A stretch of 64,000 nucleotides of DNA from Apteryx mantelli (GCF_036417845.1 NC_089978.1:138502288-138566287), one strand, 5' to 3'. Numbered from the stretch's first letter, positions 1 to 12,368 are shown. Program-made: numbers and translations. Notes: generated by a model from the letters alone, not told the origin.

Positions 1-3000
1 GTTACACATCTCCTTTTCATAAGTTTCTAGAACTTCATCTTCACTGGAGAGAAAAAGGGAAGAGGACTGGAAGAGTGGATTGAATTTAACCTTGCCTAGT
101 GCAAAGTACTGAATAAGAAAAGATGTCCTGATGCATCCCTAAAAGTCTCTGGGAGTCAAAGCTCCTTCTGATGGTAGGCTGAGGCTTCCACACTCCTGCT
201 CAGTTTTAACCACTTCTAAGTATTTAATTGTGTATTTTTTTTTTTAATAAAGTTTTGCCCTCATTTGTCTTAGTAAGGCCATGGCAGTGGTTTCCAGGTT
301 AAAGACCACAACCTTAAGTGGGGTATGGATGAGGTTGCAAGCATGATAACAACTGAGTTTTATCTGCCAATATCTAGGGTGACAGGAAGATACCACTCTA
401 CAAGGAGGCCTGTAACCACAGGGAAGCTGGGAGACACTGCTAGACGGGCAGCTGCTTTGATGAAGGAGCTCTCTGCTCCCATCTATTGGTGATTAAGGGG
501 AGGGATAACAGGTGATAGAGCTTAATTTGCCTAAGTTTTCTAACCAGAAGTCCTGTGGTGACAATTTGGATCACTATCCCATGGAAGCAACTGGAAATTG
601 GCTGGGCGTGGAGAAAAAAGGATGTCTAAGAAGTTATACAAAGACTTCCAGCTTGTTTTCTCTTCTGAATTATGGGGGTTTCTTTGTGCAGTGGTGCAGT
701 GCACATTGGATTTTAGTGCAAGAGCTACGGTGGGGACTTTGGGATAGCAGGTGGTATCAGGAAGCCTTCTGCCAGGGGCAGGAAAGGCGGCAGCAGCGGA
801 TTGGGGTGCATGCCCAGGTGGCTGCTTCAGGCTGTGCTGGCCTCACTGAGGTTGCATTGAGCTATCTCAGGTTGGGCTGTCGCAGGACAGGGCTCAGCTC
901 TGTGGCCCCTGTAAGTATGGGCATGGTCCACAGGTACCAGTGCTCTGGGCTTGTGCTATGCATTGTTACCAAAAATGCACATGTAGTGTGGCAGGGAGGG
1001 AAGGAAAGGAAGGAAAAATGAGATAAAGGAATAATTGCTCCCTGCTCATTTACTCTGGCAGAGGGGAAGCTGAGTACCACCAGGGAGGTGTATTTTACTT
1101 ATGGTTTGGCTGGATAAGTTGCTGTTGTGCCTTCCTGAGCTAGCAACCTGTCCCTTTTTGCATAGTGTTTCCTTTGCAGAACTGGGGCTTGCAGACAGCA
1201 GTGCCTTCTTGCAGGGCACCTAGGGAAGGCATTTCAAACTCCTTGAAGTTTGGGGAGGGAAGGGGAAGCCAAATGTATTTTTTAGCTTAGGGACTCCTCA
1301 GCTTTATTTCTGCTGGGCAGAAGGGGCTGAAGAAAGACACTTTATTCTGCAATGCTTATTTTCTCACATTGAGCTTACAATGTGGATAATGGCCATGAGT
1401 GAAAAATTTCAAAGCTGTCTTGGGAACTTGGACACATCATGTGCTTTAACCTCCCAGGAAGTTTTAAACAGCTTGACTGATTGCAGTTTTTCTGAAATAT
1501 AACTGAACAGTTAACCTTATATGATCTTCATCTGTACCTTTGTGCTGAGCTGGGGAGTCAAGCAATGTAGGTCCTGGTTGTTGTTTGGGTGGGAGATAAG
1601 CAAGCAAAACTTAAGGTAGCTGAGAAAATCTTGCTAGGGATTCAGAAAATAATGTCTTCTTTCTGGCTGGTGCTAAAGCATTAGTAGCATAAACAATTTT
1701 TGTGCTCCTAAGGGCACTTTATTTCAGATGCGGCCAATGTCTTAACCACTTGTGGTCTTCAGAAATCCCATAGCAGAATTATAGCAAAGCCAAAATGAGG
1801 TGGATAGATTCAGACAGACAACATGCAAAGGACAACATTTACTTCAACATTCTACATTATGAAGCCCAAGAGATACTCTAGGTAGCTAATACCATACAGT
1901 TTTTTGATAAGGAGATAATGTAGTAATATAGCATGTTGCTAGCTGGAATCTTGGTGTGATAGTTGCTACACTGCCAGCATCAAACCTTAGAAAACCACGA
2001 ACAAGGGTCCCCCAAAATATTAGGAGTGACATAAAATTTATGAGCTTAAGAATAATAGTACATTTTATGCCTTTTGGAGTTTGAACACTTCCTTTCAGGC
2101 TTTTTTTCTGTGAAGGTGATGATTCTTCCATAACCAATGACTCCAGGGCCCAGGGCCATAAGAAAAAGCCATGAGACTTGATAAAACAACTTAGATATTG
2201 TGACTGTGTGGAAGAAGATCTATACTATTTTCTCTTTGTTTCATGAAAGGTTGACCCAGCACAAATGTTTTGAACAAAGTGACAAAGTCTAAAGTTTTCA
2301 AGGCCCGTCGGAGTTAGAGGTGAAGTTTCTGCTGAGGTGGGAAGGCAAAGGCTACTGGCCATTTCTAGGGACTGGAGAACGATAAGAATGATATACACTG
2401 GATAGTAGGTGAACTGCTGGTGAGAATCAGTAGTTAGGATTTCTCATACAAGGCATGCACACAATCAGTAAAACCATTTGAGTATTTACTATGATAGAGA
2501 AAAAAAAGAGCACTAGGTGAATATAATGACAGAGCTTTTCAGAAAAACAGATCAAAACAATTTGCATCAGAAAATACCATTCTGGTAAAATACAAGGTCT
2601 TTTGTGAACCAGTTACAGCTTTTCTGAAATTTCATGTAAAGGAAAAACTGGGAAAAGGCTCATTTAATTTTTTTTGTGAGTAAAGTATTCTGATTTTTCA
2701 CTTCGAAACAACTCTTTCAATGAGACTTTATTCTGAGTTTGTGTGATTTCACTGTCAAGTAAAAGCTGAGCAAAAGACAAAATCTTCTTGATTGATCAGA
2801 AGCAATATATCACTGTTGGTGAAATTTTTGTTTGTGGAGAGGTAAGGAACTTTCAGCCTTTCTGCCTGAAACTGAGCTGAAGTTTGGAGTCTCAGAATCC
2901 TTTATGAGAATAGAATCCACATCTGCTGGATATGTCTATGAAAAAAAAATTGCCCCATCCTCATGGAGTCCATAGCCTAAATGGATATCAGGCAGATGGA

Positions 3001-3130
3001 AGATACATCATGGGGAAAAAATGGAGAAGGGCTCAATATGGCAAGGTGCTGAGCAGTCTGGTCTTAATTCAGAAAAAACTTTTAGCAAGATTAATTTCAT
3101 TCTCAAAGTCTCAATAACTATTTGCATGCC
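1..3130. other. Unique non-coding sequence, no gene seen
   Basis: AT-rich unique sequence with no recognisable coding exon. An open frame of 169 codons at 512-1021 on the plus strand begins at GTG rather than ATG, has low-complexity W/G/Q-rich composition and no recognisable domain, so it is not called. Short homopolymers occur (T run near 235-244, A run near 2941-2949). A purine-rich GGAAGGAAAGG tract lies around 997-1016. No clear repeat family was recognised here. Confidence 0.55.
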
Positions 3131-3212
3131 TAAAATTAAGCTTGTGAGCAGGGATTTTGCTGGATTGGGGCCTGAATGCTCGGCACCCCTGGGATCAGGT
3201 CCATTTTTAACT
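3130..3212. repeat. Ancient L3/CR1-like fragment
   Basis: The segment reads as a decayed copy of an old amniote LINE 3' region: a 'ttgtgagcagggattttgctggattggggcc' type core, then 'tgctcggcacccctgggatcagg'. I recognise this pattern (gctggatcggggcc...gctcagcacc...ggatcagg) from reptile and bird genomes. It sits just before the larger old LINE fragment at 3200-3780 and may belong to the same insertion history. The identification rests on remembered consensus, so the family name is tentative. Confidence 0.4.
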
Positions 3213-3780
3213 TTTCAGTTCTGTACTGTTGTCCTCCTTGTATCACTGCTCTAGCTCTGATCCCCACCTGATTCTTCTCCCACCTTCTCATTTTCCAGGC
3301 GTCAGCAGAAACTCTTTAATACCTCCGACTTTATTAAAATTCCTTGCTTGTGTTTACATTTCACTCTAATTTATTATCGTCTGTGAATTTCTTTCATGCC
3401 CAGATCATTCATTCATGCTCGTTCACATCCTGAATGCAGTTTAATAACACTGGTACTAGTACCGATCGTTTTAACACATTGGGAAAGAAAAAAAAAAAGC
3501 TCCTTGCTATCTGATTCCTTGCTGTTTATCATTACCCTTTGTTTCTGGTCTTCCAGCCAGTTTTCAGTCCACGTATTAATATTTTTTTTTTCCAAGCCAA
3601 TTTGGACTAATTTCTTCACTTATGATTTCAGGGGACACAGTGTCAAATAGTCTACCAAACACATTGGGTCTCTTGTGCTCCCTTCGCCCACTAATTGTGT
3701 AATCCATCCCCAAAGTAATCAAGTTTATCTGGCAAAAAATAGTCTTTGAAACCTCTTGCTGCCTATTTTTCACAATTCTG
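3200..3780 (-). repeat. Old CR1/L3-type LINE fragment, reverse-transcriptase region, inverted
   Basis: On the minus strand this stretch carries the remains of a non-LTR reverse transcriptase. The frame at 3576-3773 contains LFDTVSPEI, which corresponds to the AFDTVSH block of CR1/L3-type RT. Further downstream on that strand, 'ENWLEDQKQRV' (within 3413-3619) corresponds to the KNWL-D-R-QRV block. The plus-strand text also follows an old amniote repeat familiar from turtle and crocodile genomes ('cagccagttttcagtcca', 'aagccaatttg', 'gtgtcaaat', 'aagtaatcaagtttatctggca'). The two RT blocks are in different frames with interruptions, so the fragment is not functional. Both ends are approximate. 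No 3' terminal octamers are visible, so this is an internal, truncated piece. Divergence from the consensus I remember suggests an insertion much older than the CR1 copy at 30 kb. Confidence 0.65.
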
Positions 3781-3789
3781 TACCCTGGA

Positions 3790-5510
3790 GATGTTTAATC
3801 ACGTATCCCCCCTCCCCATTGCCTCCCCAAGTTGTTCCCATACTGAGAGTTGCAGGGCCACCCTGCATCTCGCTGGGTTGTAAGCCTTTCTGGGAAGGAA
3901 TGCCGCCTGGAAGGATGTCTTACTGGATGCGCCACCAGATGAAACACTTCCCTGCCAAGTAACCAGTGATTCTGAATGTTTTCACACTGTGTCATCCTTG
4001 GTCTGTGTTTCAAAGGGTGCTTCCAAAAAAGTAGGCATCCAACTCGAGCAGTCAAAATGAAAGCGAACAAAATCACTGGTCATTTTGGAGGTTGCTGGAA
4101 TGACCCAGCCATTAGTGGTGGATAGGCTAACTATGCCATTTAAATTCTTGCACCTAAAAATACCTTTGCAAAAACCCTGACTATTTCAGCTAGGACTGCA
4201 AATAAGTATTTTGGTGTGAGAATTTGACCAGGTGCTCAGTGACCCTTCCTTTAAAAGGACTTCTTAGGAAAACAGCCACCACAAAGGGAGGAAGGACATT
4301 CTTGTGAGTCAATGACAGAAACACAAATGCTTGAATCCAAAGGATCTACTGAAATTGCAAAAGGTACCTGCCTGCAAGTGATGCAGAAAAGGAAGATTGT
4401 ATGGAAGGAGAGAACAAACTTTAACAAATATATACCACAGCAAAATGCAGTTCAGGGCAGTACAATAATAGGAGTTTGAAAGTTACATTTGAAAAAAAAA
4501 AGGCTAACAATTTTTAGTGCTTTGTACATTATGGTTAGGGGTGGGATATAAAACCATATGGTAGAGATAAGAATGGAAAACAAAACTAGATCATCAAACA
4601 TCTGGCATTTTTTATAATGAGTTGCCTCCATGTGTGTTGGTGCTTCAGCAGAACTACTGCATTGCATATTTGATGGCAATTCAGTGACCACAAAATATTT
4701 ATTTTCTTCCAAGGGAAAAAATATATCTTGCTGGTGTTTTCAAAATGATCCAATTCTTCCTGACAGGCAGAAGAACTGCATTTCAGGTCAGTCTGAATTC
4801 AGATGGTTTGATGTGTTGAAATGACCCCAGATGCTTTGGCCTGATGAGGTCCCACGTTAACTTGTACCTCCTGACTGCGGTGCACTGCTTCCTGCGAAGC
4901 GGGGTTTGGGTCTCTCTCTGCTCCCATGGCTGGGCTCCTACATCAGCCTGGGTCTCCCACGACGTGACACAGTTTCCCCTGCAGTGAAGCAACCCCATGA
5001 GGCATGAGGACATGGATGGAGTCACCTGCAATAATGAACACAGTTTCCACCTCTTTCACTACTCCTTTCCAGGAGGCACGACTCAAAAATGCAGCTGAAT
5101 GTTGAGCTAGCTTGAAATGAAAGACACGAGTTCAACAAATCATACCAAAATATACCAATCAAGGGAAACTGTTTGTTTTGATCTAGATTGAAAAAATTAA
5201 GATTTTTTGCAATTCCTAAATAATATTTTTACTGTTGCATTTGACAAGTCTCTCCTGAAGCAGGAGTACAATAGATACTGCAATATTTTTTTGATGTTGG
5301 AAATTCCTAGTTCTCCTCAGCTCAAGTTCTAATTGATTTTATTTTCCAGTATGCGCATGCTGGCATCTTTGCCTACCTGCTCTCTCTTAGCACCAAAAAT
5401 TAGTTCTGTTTCCCTCCAGAGTCATGCACTTGCAAAGACATGCAGAAACCTTTGAAGAATGTTAGCATATTTTCTCTAAGTATAGAGTGTTGTTTAAAAT
5501 CTTAAACTGT
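3790..5510. other. Unique non-coding sequence
   Basis: No gene is recognised. The segment contains short open frames on both strands (for example 3795-4076 minus, 4783-5031 minus) with no domain similarity I can see and no matching splice structure. Base composition is similar to the flanks. No microsatellite or clear transposon was recognised. Confidence 0.5.
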
Positions 5511-5580
5511 GGGCTAAATCTCAAAGTCATTACTTAGTTTTATTTAGGTTTTTATCAGGCAAGGTTATGTTTCATTAAAT
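5510..5580. repeat. Ancient L3/CR1-like scrap
   Basis: The text 'gggctaaatctcaaagtcattacttag' followed by 'tttatcaggcaagg' resembles the old amniote LINE segment 'ggcaaattctcagagtccttactcag...tactcaggcaaaac'. It is short and diverged, so the call is tentative and strand is not assigned. Confidence 0.35.
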
Positions 5581-6281
5581 TGGCGCCTACATAAATACAA
5601 CATTATGGCTACACTGCTGAAAAGTCAGCATCAGAGAAACAAGTTTAAGCCAAACACAAAGCTTTCATCCTGTCTTTCTGAAGGTGGATTATTGTGCTGG
5701 ACCAGGCTTACTGGTAAATGGAAGCAATGTGATTTTATTCTATATGAGAATGTGTCCCATAGCTTTGTAACTTTTTTATCCTTCTAAAAAAAATCTAATC
5801 TGATACACTGTTTCATTACTGTGTAAACACGATACAAAATGAGTACCTTATAGCATTAAGTTGGTCTTTCTTGTACAGTTCCACTGGTTAACATTCTGGC
5901 TATTGTATCTTCAGTCAAATAATATTTATATGACCTTTTCCATGAAAAATATGATGTCATTATAGTAGCACTGTAAATAGAGCTATACTACTCCCTCTCC
6001 TTTTGGGAGTATGTATTTTACCATTTTTTTAAATCATGGATGCTCACAGATGTCTACAGAAAATAAACTTGTAAAATTTATACCAGGCTTACTCCTTATT
6101 TTTGTTGGCTTTTAGTAAATTGAGGCATCTAAGTAGCACAATCAGATTAGATACAGACCTACTGTACCTAAAACATTTTCCAAATGACCTAACTCCACCT
6201 GGGTTAATCCGTTTCAAACACTCTTTCAGAGAGTCCCAGCTTTGCTGTCACCTTGATACTGTCTGACTGATTCTCCCACAG

Positions 6282-6487
6282 CAAATGAGAATATGCTGGG
6301 CTATGAATTTTGTTTGGACACGAGGGATTTGAAAGAAGAAAATGCATTCCTGAATTCCCCATCAAACAGAAGGGAAGTTTTGCTGTTTCATCAAAGTAAA
6401 CATCTCACCCCTGGAAATAGGAGGAGTAGGCCAGGTGCTGTGAGGTGCCATCAAAGGGCTACCATCGCTTTGGTGTATGAATAAAGC
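6282..6487 (+). other. Weak candidate terminal exon (unrecognised)
   Basis: A pyrimidine-rich stretch ends in a plausible splice acceptor (AG at 6280-6281). From 6282 one frame stays open for about 66 codons and closes at TAA 6482-6484. A canonical AATAAA hexamer overlaps that stop at 6480-6485. The encoded peptide (residues around MLGYEFCLDTRDLKEENAF) is not one I recognise. An AATAAA this close to the stop would leave only a very short 3' UTR, which is unusual. The open length is only moderately longer than chance, so a real exon, a non-coding RNA end or coincidence are all possible. Confidence 0.15.
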
Positions 6488-6489
6488 AC

Positions 6490-7645
6490 AGCTGCCAAGG
6501 ATAACCTATGGGATTTTCAACATAACTTTTCCCTGTTCTTTGCCAGCAGTATGGTAAATACATTTTATCGGTTGTTTTTTCTGCTCACTGCTCAGCCAGA
6601 CCTTGCAGTTATTTCAAAGGGAGCAAGATAATGATTTGTCTAAAACCGTATGATACTGGTTGCCATTACGCTGTGTCTACAGGCACCTAGTGGGGTTGAC
6701 AGACTAACTCCAAGAAGTCTGTGTAAGCTAATGTATGCCATGTCTGTGGATGAATTTCACCACTTCTTTGGGAAATCCTAGGAGTCCACAGCCAGAAAAC
6801 AGTTGAAAATCAACATTCCCTACTATGGAAAGGCTAAGCTCATGCACCTGAAGGTGTGGTATGCTTTGAGCTGGTCAGACTGCCACCCACCAGGGCAGTC
6901 CTGTCCCCCCTTGCATGACCCCTGCCTCTCCTGTGCCCATTCTGGAGCTTCCCTAGCCAGTCAGGGAGCTGGTTCAGGACCTAACCCAGAAGGAAGCTGC
7001 TCAGCTCTTTCAGCTGAGCTAGTTTCCTGCCAGTTTAGTTTCCCCCTCACCCCCAAATTAGTTCAATGTGAGGTCAGATGAGCTCCAGAGGTTGTGACAC
7101 ACAGATCTGGAGGATGGTGGGAGGACAGACTCGTTTTGGTGACAACTGGCCATTACATTGGCTCAGGCATAATGTGAAAAATGCTACACCTATGAAAGAA
7201 TGCAAAACCCCTGTAAGGCTCTCTGCATCTTGCAGGAGTGAATCCCTTATTGATAGAAAAGAAAATCTGTGAAGTTGCAGTCCAGTTAAAGGGTGGCGGA
7301 TCTCTGAGTTCAGTGGGGGCAGGATTTTTACACTGGACTGTAGTGACTAAGAAATAGGATGTAATCATATAATTAAAGTCTGGACTACCATATTTAGTGA
7401 AAGGTGCAAATTATGTTGGCCATTCAACCTTCATCCCAGGATTTTGATAGGCTGATTGTATCCTTTCACTGTACATAAAGGCAGATATCTGTGTGGAATA
7501 ATCAGCAGAATTTAAAAGTGGTAAGCACTACAGGGAAATCCATGTATTGTTGATCTTGCATTCAGAAGAGATATTATGAGTAAAAGCTAAGTCTGCAGAG
7601 GATTACCTTGGTTCACCTTGCTCTTTAAAGAAATACAACTGTAAG
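6490..7645. other. Unique non-coding sequence
   Basis: No gene is recognised. The part from about 6880 to 7060 is richer in C and G than its surroundings but has few CpG pairs, so it is not a CpG island. The open frames at 6803-7081 and 7078-7272 have no recognisable domain or splice context. Confidence 0.5.
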
Positions 7646-7695
7646 CTTCCCTTTCCTTCCCTCCCTTCCTTCCTTCCCTCCCTTCCTTCCTTCTC
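7646..7695 (+). repeat. (CCTT)n polypyrimidine microsatellite
   Basis: About 50 consecutive bases on the plus strand are only C and T, arranged as CCTT/CCCTT units. The complementary strand is pure purine. It is bounded by AAG before and ACTGG after. Such tracts are length-variable and can form triple-stranded DNA in vitro. Confidence 0.9.
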
Positions 7696-7794
7696 ACTGG
7701 AGCAATCTGAAACCTACACTTGCCCTCAGGAGGATCCTGAACTCATATTCTTAACGTTCACACTGACATAAATCTAGGACATCTCCACTGCCAT

Positions 7795-7885
7795 CAGACT
7801 TGCATTTGTGTACTAAGCCTGTAGCTTCCTATAAATCAGTGTAACATGTAAAACAGGGTAGAATTTGACCCTTGGTGCACATATG
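7795..7885. repeat. Possible ancient L3/CR1-like scrap
   Basis: The text 'ataaatcagtgtaac' followed by 'tagaatttgacccttggtgcac' resembles 'taaatcagtgtaactc...tagaatctggcccttggtgc' of the old amniote LINE family also suspected at 35.9 and 50.6 kb. It is diverged and short, so it is a weak call. Confidence 0.35.
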
Positions 7886-8299
7886 GAGATTTGGGGTAGA
7901 TTCTGAGTCATTCACAAGCATGAACTGCTTTTGTTAATGAAGTGACATACGAATTGCAGTAATATAACCAAGTGGGGAGTTCAGTTCATTGTGTTCATAA
8001 ATTGTGTTCCACAAATCCAATATAATTACTTTTTAATAAAAATAAAAGAATCTATAACGTTTTGGGCTGATGTAGAAACCAATTCATTCTTTGCAGGAAG
8101 AATTATGCAAAAAAGAAATTAAAATACTCTTTTCTAGTATTTGTAAAGTGTTCAGGACAATGTGGTTCTGGTTTCATTTGGGGCACTCCTGTTATGCACA
8201 GTAATAATTAAAGGAAAAAGGAGTCCATTCTTCTATGTCCTATTGCATAGTGCATCTGTACTGGACAAAATATCTCTCAGAAATTAGTCTTCTTTGCTT

Positions 8300-8375
8300 A
8301 AAGTCCTGGCTCTACAACACAGTTCTTGTGTGACCTTAGACAAATCCCTTAATTTCTCTGGGTATGATTCTTACT
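8300..8375 (+). repeat. MIR-like SINE fragment
   Basis: The order 'tcctggctctacaac' then 'tgtgtgaccttagacaaatcccttaatttctctg' matches the tRNA-derived core of MIR-type SINEs (ctggctctgcca...gtgtgaccttgggcaagtcacttaacctctctg). It is plus-oriented and lacks a clear 3' tail. MIR elements are old in amniotes, and the mismatch level here fits that. Confidence 0.65.
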
Positions 8376-10110
8376 TATGCTCTGCTCACTTTAGTAACTG
8401 CCTTGAAAGCTGAGACAACTCTTATTTACCATGATGCTGTCAGTGATGTGAACTGGCCTTGGAACAGATGGAAATTGGCTTCCTACAAGTAAAATGGGTT
8501 TTATGGTATTTTCTTCTGCCTGCTTCTGTCTGCTGAGTCCATTTAGATGATGATGTGTTGGAAAAGAGGCAGTCTGAAACAGCGTGCATGTGTTGTGTCT
8601 ACTGCTATGAGACTTATGCCTCAGCTGAGGTCTCTAAGCACTACTGTAATGCAAATAATAACAGCACTGCAGCAGTGTAATGGGGATAAAAGTACAGGGA
8701 GACCCCCAAATCCAAAGGTCTCTGAAGAGCAGGACCCTTTGGCAGGCAGCTTCTAATGTGGTTAAGGGCTTTCTCTGCCTCTGAGGTGAGACATTTCTGC
8801 CAGTTTTCCTGAGGCAGAGTCATGCAGAATTTTTTTAAAAAGCCTCTGTCCATGAAATTACAGCTTTTAATAACCCCAGTCTGGTCTCGGTCAAACAGAT
8901 GACATATAATGCCCCCAATCTTCCCCATACCATTTGTGGTGGGGAGTGGGGACTGTATTGGCATGAGCGTGAGAAAAGAGGGGTGGCAGGACCCACAGTG
9001 CAGCTCCTCTGCCAACCTCCTGGGGAATGAAGGAGGTGAAGCCATCCTTCATGCAATTAGTGGTGAGTCACGGGTTGAAAATAGTTAAACAGTGCAGCCA
9101 GTAGGGGAGACAGCATTGTGGAGGACTTCTTGCAGAGTGCAGACTTCTCTCCACCTGGGCCTCTGCCAGGCTGCATACTTGCAAGAGCTTTCTCTACCGC
9201 CTCTAACTCAGCTCGAACACAATGACAATACATAATTTATTGGCACACGCAAACCAGCCCCTTCATCTATAGAAAATCCTGAAACATTTGGCTGATTTGT
9301 GTTTGCTTTGAGTTTTTAGCTGAAGCGATATGAAAGAAAAACAGCCATTTGTATGTCTCAGGGTATGTGGGTTAGAGTAAGTAAATGAACACATAGTAAC
9401 AAGGGAGTCCAAAACAGGCGCTCAACTTTCTGGTCCGTTTGTTTATAATTATATGTATGTTAACTACATTTCCCTTTCAATGTTTAAGACTAGTGTAATT
9501 TTCTATCACATTGTGGTTCCTGAAGGCAACAAACTGCTATCACAATAGCATTAAAAATAACTCAAAGCCTGTCCATGTTTTACATCCAGGAAAATACTTA
9601 CAGGGCCAGGTTCAATGCCACTGGAACCTCACCCAGGCTGAGAGGATAAATGTAGCCCGCTACACTTTCCAAACGCCGCAGGATAATATACACTAGCTGT
9701 CACCATTTCTGTGCAGATAATCCAAGAGAATTTCCATGGCTCTTTGTGTGCAGTAGGTGTCATTAAAAACTCAACATTTGCTGTTCTGTCTCGACTGCAG
9801 TACTTTTATGATTAGAGCTCCTAAACTTAGCATGGTCAGGCAGTGACTTTGTGGGGCTTTTTACAACCGATTTAAAGGCACTAGTGGTTTTTTTGTGCGA
9901 AAAGAAAAGTCATTTTGGGGGGCCCAGTAGCTGCAGAAACCCCAGGCAGCTGTTTCTGTGTGTAACTACAGTGGTTACCTAGACCTGTAGAACAGGAAGA
10001 GGAACAAATACAGTTTTCTGTCATGGTAATTACTCTCAGCAACACCTAGACATATTATTTGGTGAGTAAGGCCCTTAACTGAGTCATGAACAATGATTAT
10101 TCTACTCTTG
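8375..10110. other. Unique sequence, possible conserved block at 9190-9420
   Basis: No gene is recognised. The frame at 8641-9045 minus (134 codons) has no recognisable domain. The part at about 9190-9420 is repeat-free and of mixed composition with short A/T words. It resembles vertebrate conserved non-coding sequence in texture, but this is only an impression without an alignment. Confidence 0.4.
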
Positions 10111-10235
10111 GTTAGGTACAGGCTTTGTAACTTTGGGGCAAGCCTCAGTTGTCTGTAAAGGGGGCATTATGATGCTAAAATCTCTCAAGAACATGTGTGG
10201 TGCTCAAGTATTACAGAGATTAGAAGTATCGAGGT
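10111..10235 (+). repeat. MIR-like SINE fragment
   Basis: The text 'tttgtaactttggggcaagcctcagtt' followed by 'tgtaaagggggcattatgatgc' parallels the MIR core and its downstream part (gtgaccttgggcaagtcac...cctcagttt...tgtaaaatggggataat). It is plus-oriented and diverged. Confidence 0.55.
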
Positions 10236-10547
10236 CTCTAAATGTGTACAGGAGCCTCATCAGTTATGGCATAAGAGAAGAAAGACCTGGAGGGATAAGT
10301 CAGAGCTGTTGATCATGAAAGATACTACACCAACCTGTCAGTGACGGTCTGAGATGTCAAATCTGATCGGAAAACATATTGCACGAATGTCTTATTCCAA
10401 GTGCCCTCTATTTCTACCCTCTTTTAATAGTGGGAATGGGGGGAGGTGAAAGAATGATAAATGTGCAAAGATCTTATGGGCCAGGGTAGGCCAGCCCATG
10501 TTTGTTATTTCATTTTTACTTTAAATTGTAACTTTTATGGCTTTCAG

Positions 10548-10667
10548 GTTTCCTCCAAGTCCATCAATCATGAACCAGAGGAGCTTATACACTGGCTCAA
10601 GAAACAGGCTAAAAGACACTGTTATAGTAGCTATAGGTCTGAATTAGAAAATTTGAGTAAAATCTGA
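10548..10667 (+). other. Weak candidate terminal exon (unrecognised)
   Basis: A T-rich stretch leads into TTTCAG (AG at 10546-10547), a good acceptor pattern. From 10548 one frame is open in phase 0 for 39 codons to a stop at 10665-10667. The peptide is hydrophilic, with an EPEELIHWLKKQAKRH stretch. I do not recognise it, and 39 codons is well within chance. No AATAAA follows closely. Confidence 0.12.
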
Positions 10668-10669
10668 AA

Positions 10670-12368
10670 TCGAGAAGTAAACAGTGCAGTAGGCATTTTT
10701 CTCCATATAGCAGACCTGAACTGTCTCAGATCACAACAAATTTTAATCATTCTGATCCTTTGCCTCCAAATGCTGTGGCTGAGTCCACTTCTAACAATAA
10801 TATTTGTAAACAAAAGCTTCATCTAGAAAGAATTAAAGTGTAAAATGGGTTTTGCTGTAGTTGATTAAGCACTCAAAATTATATATCTTCACCTAAACCC
10901 CATCTATCTGAATATCTGTTAATAGTTAATGGATCCAGATAGTTTCTTACAGCTTCTCCATCCTTCCTTGCACTAACAGCCCTTGCCATGAGGCATGCCA
11001 GCCATTTGGTTTCAACATTGTCCTCTAAAATTTTCAGATGTCAGCATGACGTGCCATCAAGAGGTGGCTGTAAATGGATTCCGACTCTTTAATCCCTCAC
11101 TAACATCTTGCACTGATCTTTGCAACCAGCAGTCAATAGAGTAATGATTTGAGGTCACTGTGAACCTTGGTCAGATTACAGCCACCAAGCTACTGCCTTC
11201 ATTTAGGGGAACAGACTCCCTAACCTGGAGCTCAGGTTTTTTGTGACTTCTAAGCAGTCTACAATGTGGGAGCTTCCCAGCTAATCTCTCCTAGTACTTC
11301 ACAGGTTTAACACATGCGTGATGGTTAATTGACTTGGGCTTGATGAAGTGAGACTGAAAGGAGTGAGAACTAAAACAGTTTGTGGAAATATTATCTTCCG
11401 TCTTCACGCACTTATTGTTTCTAGCTTGATTTAATTTATTGCTCACCTATTCTTTCCATTGAGGGCATGGAGAATTCATCTACGCACTAATCAAGCAAGC
11501 CCTAGGTGTTCCGCTGTTCATGGCTTGATTCAGTCACAAGGTCTTCATCTGCCTATCTGTCTTGCACATTTGGGTGGGAAACTGAGAAAACACTGGGAGC
11601 TGACTGTTGTGATTGCCACTGTTACTTCATTTTATTAGCATGAAACAAATTCTGAGGCCTAAGGAAACATTTTGTGTTTGAAACATTTCCCTGTAAAATG
11701 TTCTGTCCATTTTCATGAACATTTCTGTTTTATAACTGAGGAAAAGCAACCCCCTCTCTCCTGTTTGTTATTTTTCAGCAATTGAAGCATTTAGGACAGA
11801 AATATTTGTTTCTTTTGGGGGATAAAGAATTACACAATATAAACAAAAATATGGAATAAATAAAAATGTCATTAATATTTTTTACAGGATTACAGAACCA
11901 TTTTCTCACCATTAGTAATTCCAGCTAGTTTCCTAACTCTGCTGAACAAAGAGAAAATCCTCCTCCTAAGTAACATACAGGTTAAGTGGACTACAAAGAC
12001 CACACATGGGAGGGTTAGATTATAGGACAGACAAGTCACAAGGAAACAAAATCAGCTGACCCCTCTCTTCCCCAAAATCATATAGATAGTGACTGATCAG
12101 TTCATTGCTTGCTTTCGATGCCAAACCAAGCTTCTGAGAAAGAGTCCCATTGGCTGGGTTCAGGCTTTCTTCAGGCGCCTAGTACTCTCTCTACAACACG
12201 TGTCTTGAGGAATTCACCTATTGATTTTAAATATTCTCCTTTTGCAACATTTGCAACATTTTTCCCTTCAAGGATTTCCCACTCTAACAATTAGGAGATA
12301 AATCACTTCTGGGGAAATCTATTTTTAATCCAGTACATCATGACTGAAATTTAGCTCCTTTGCAACAG
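10670..12368. other. Unique non-coding sequence
   Basis: No gene or clear transposon is recognised. The composition is AT-rich, most strongly around 11810-11890. The segment at 11040-11250 has an old-repeat texture but could not be assigned to a family. Confidence 0.5.

Noticed and set aside
512-1021. 169-codon plus-strand open frame
   Set aside because: It begins at GTG, has no recognisable domain, no splice context and low-complexity composition. A vertebrate gene would not be expected as a single unspliced frame of this kind without further support.
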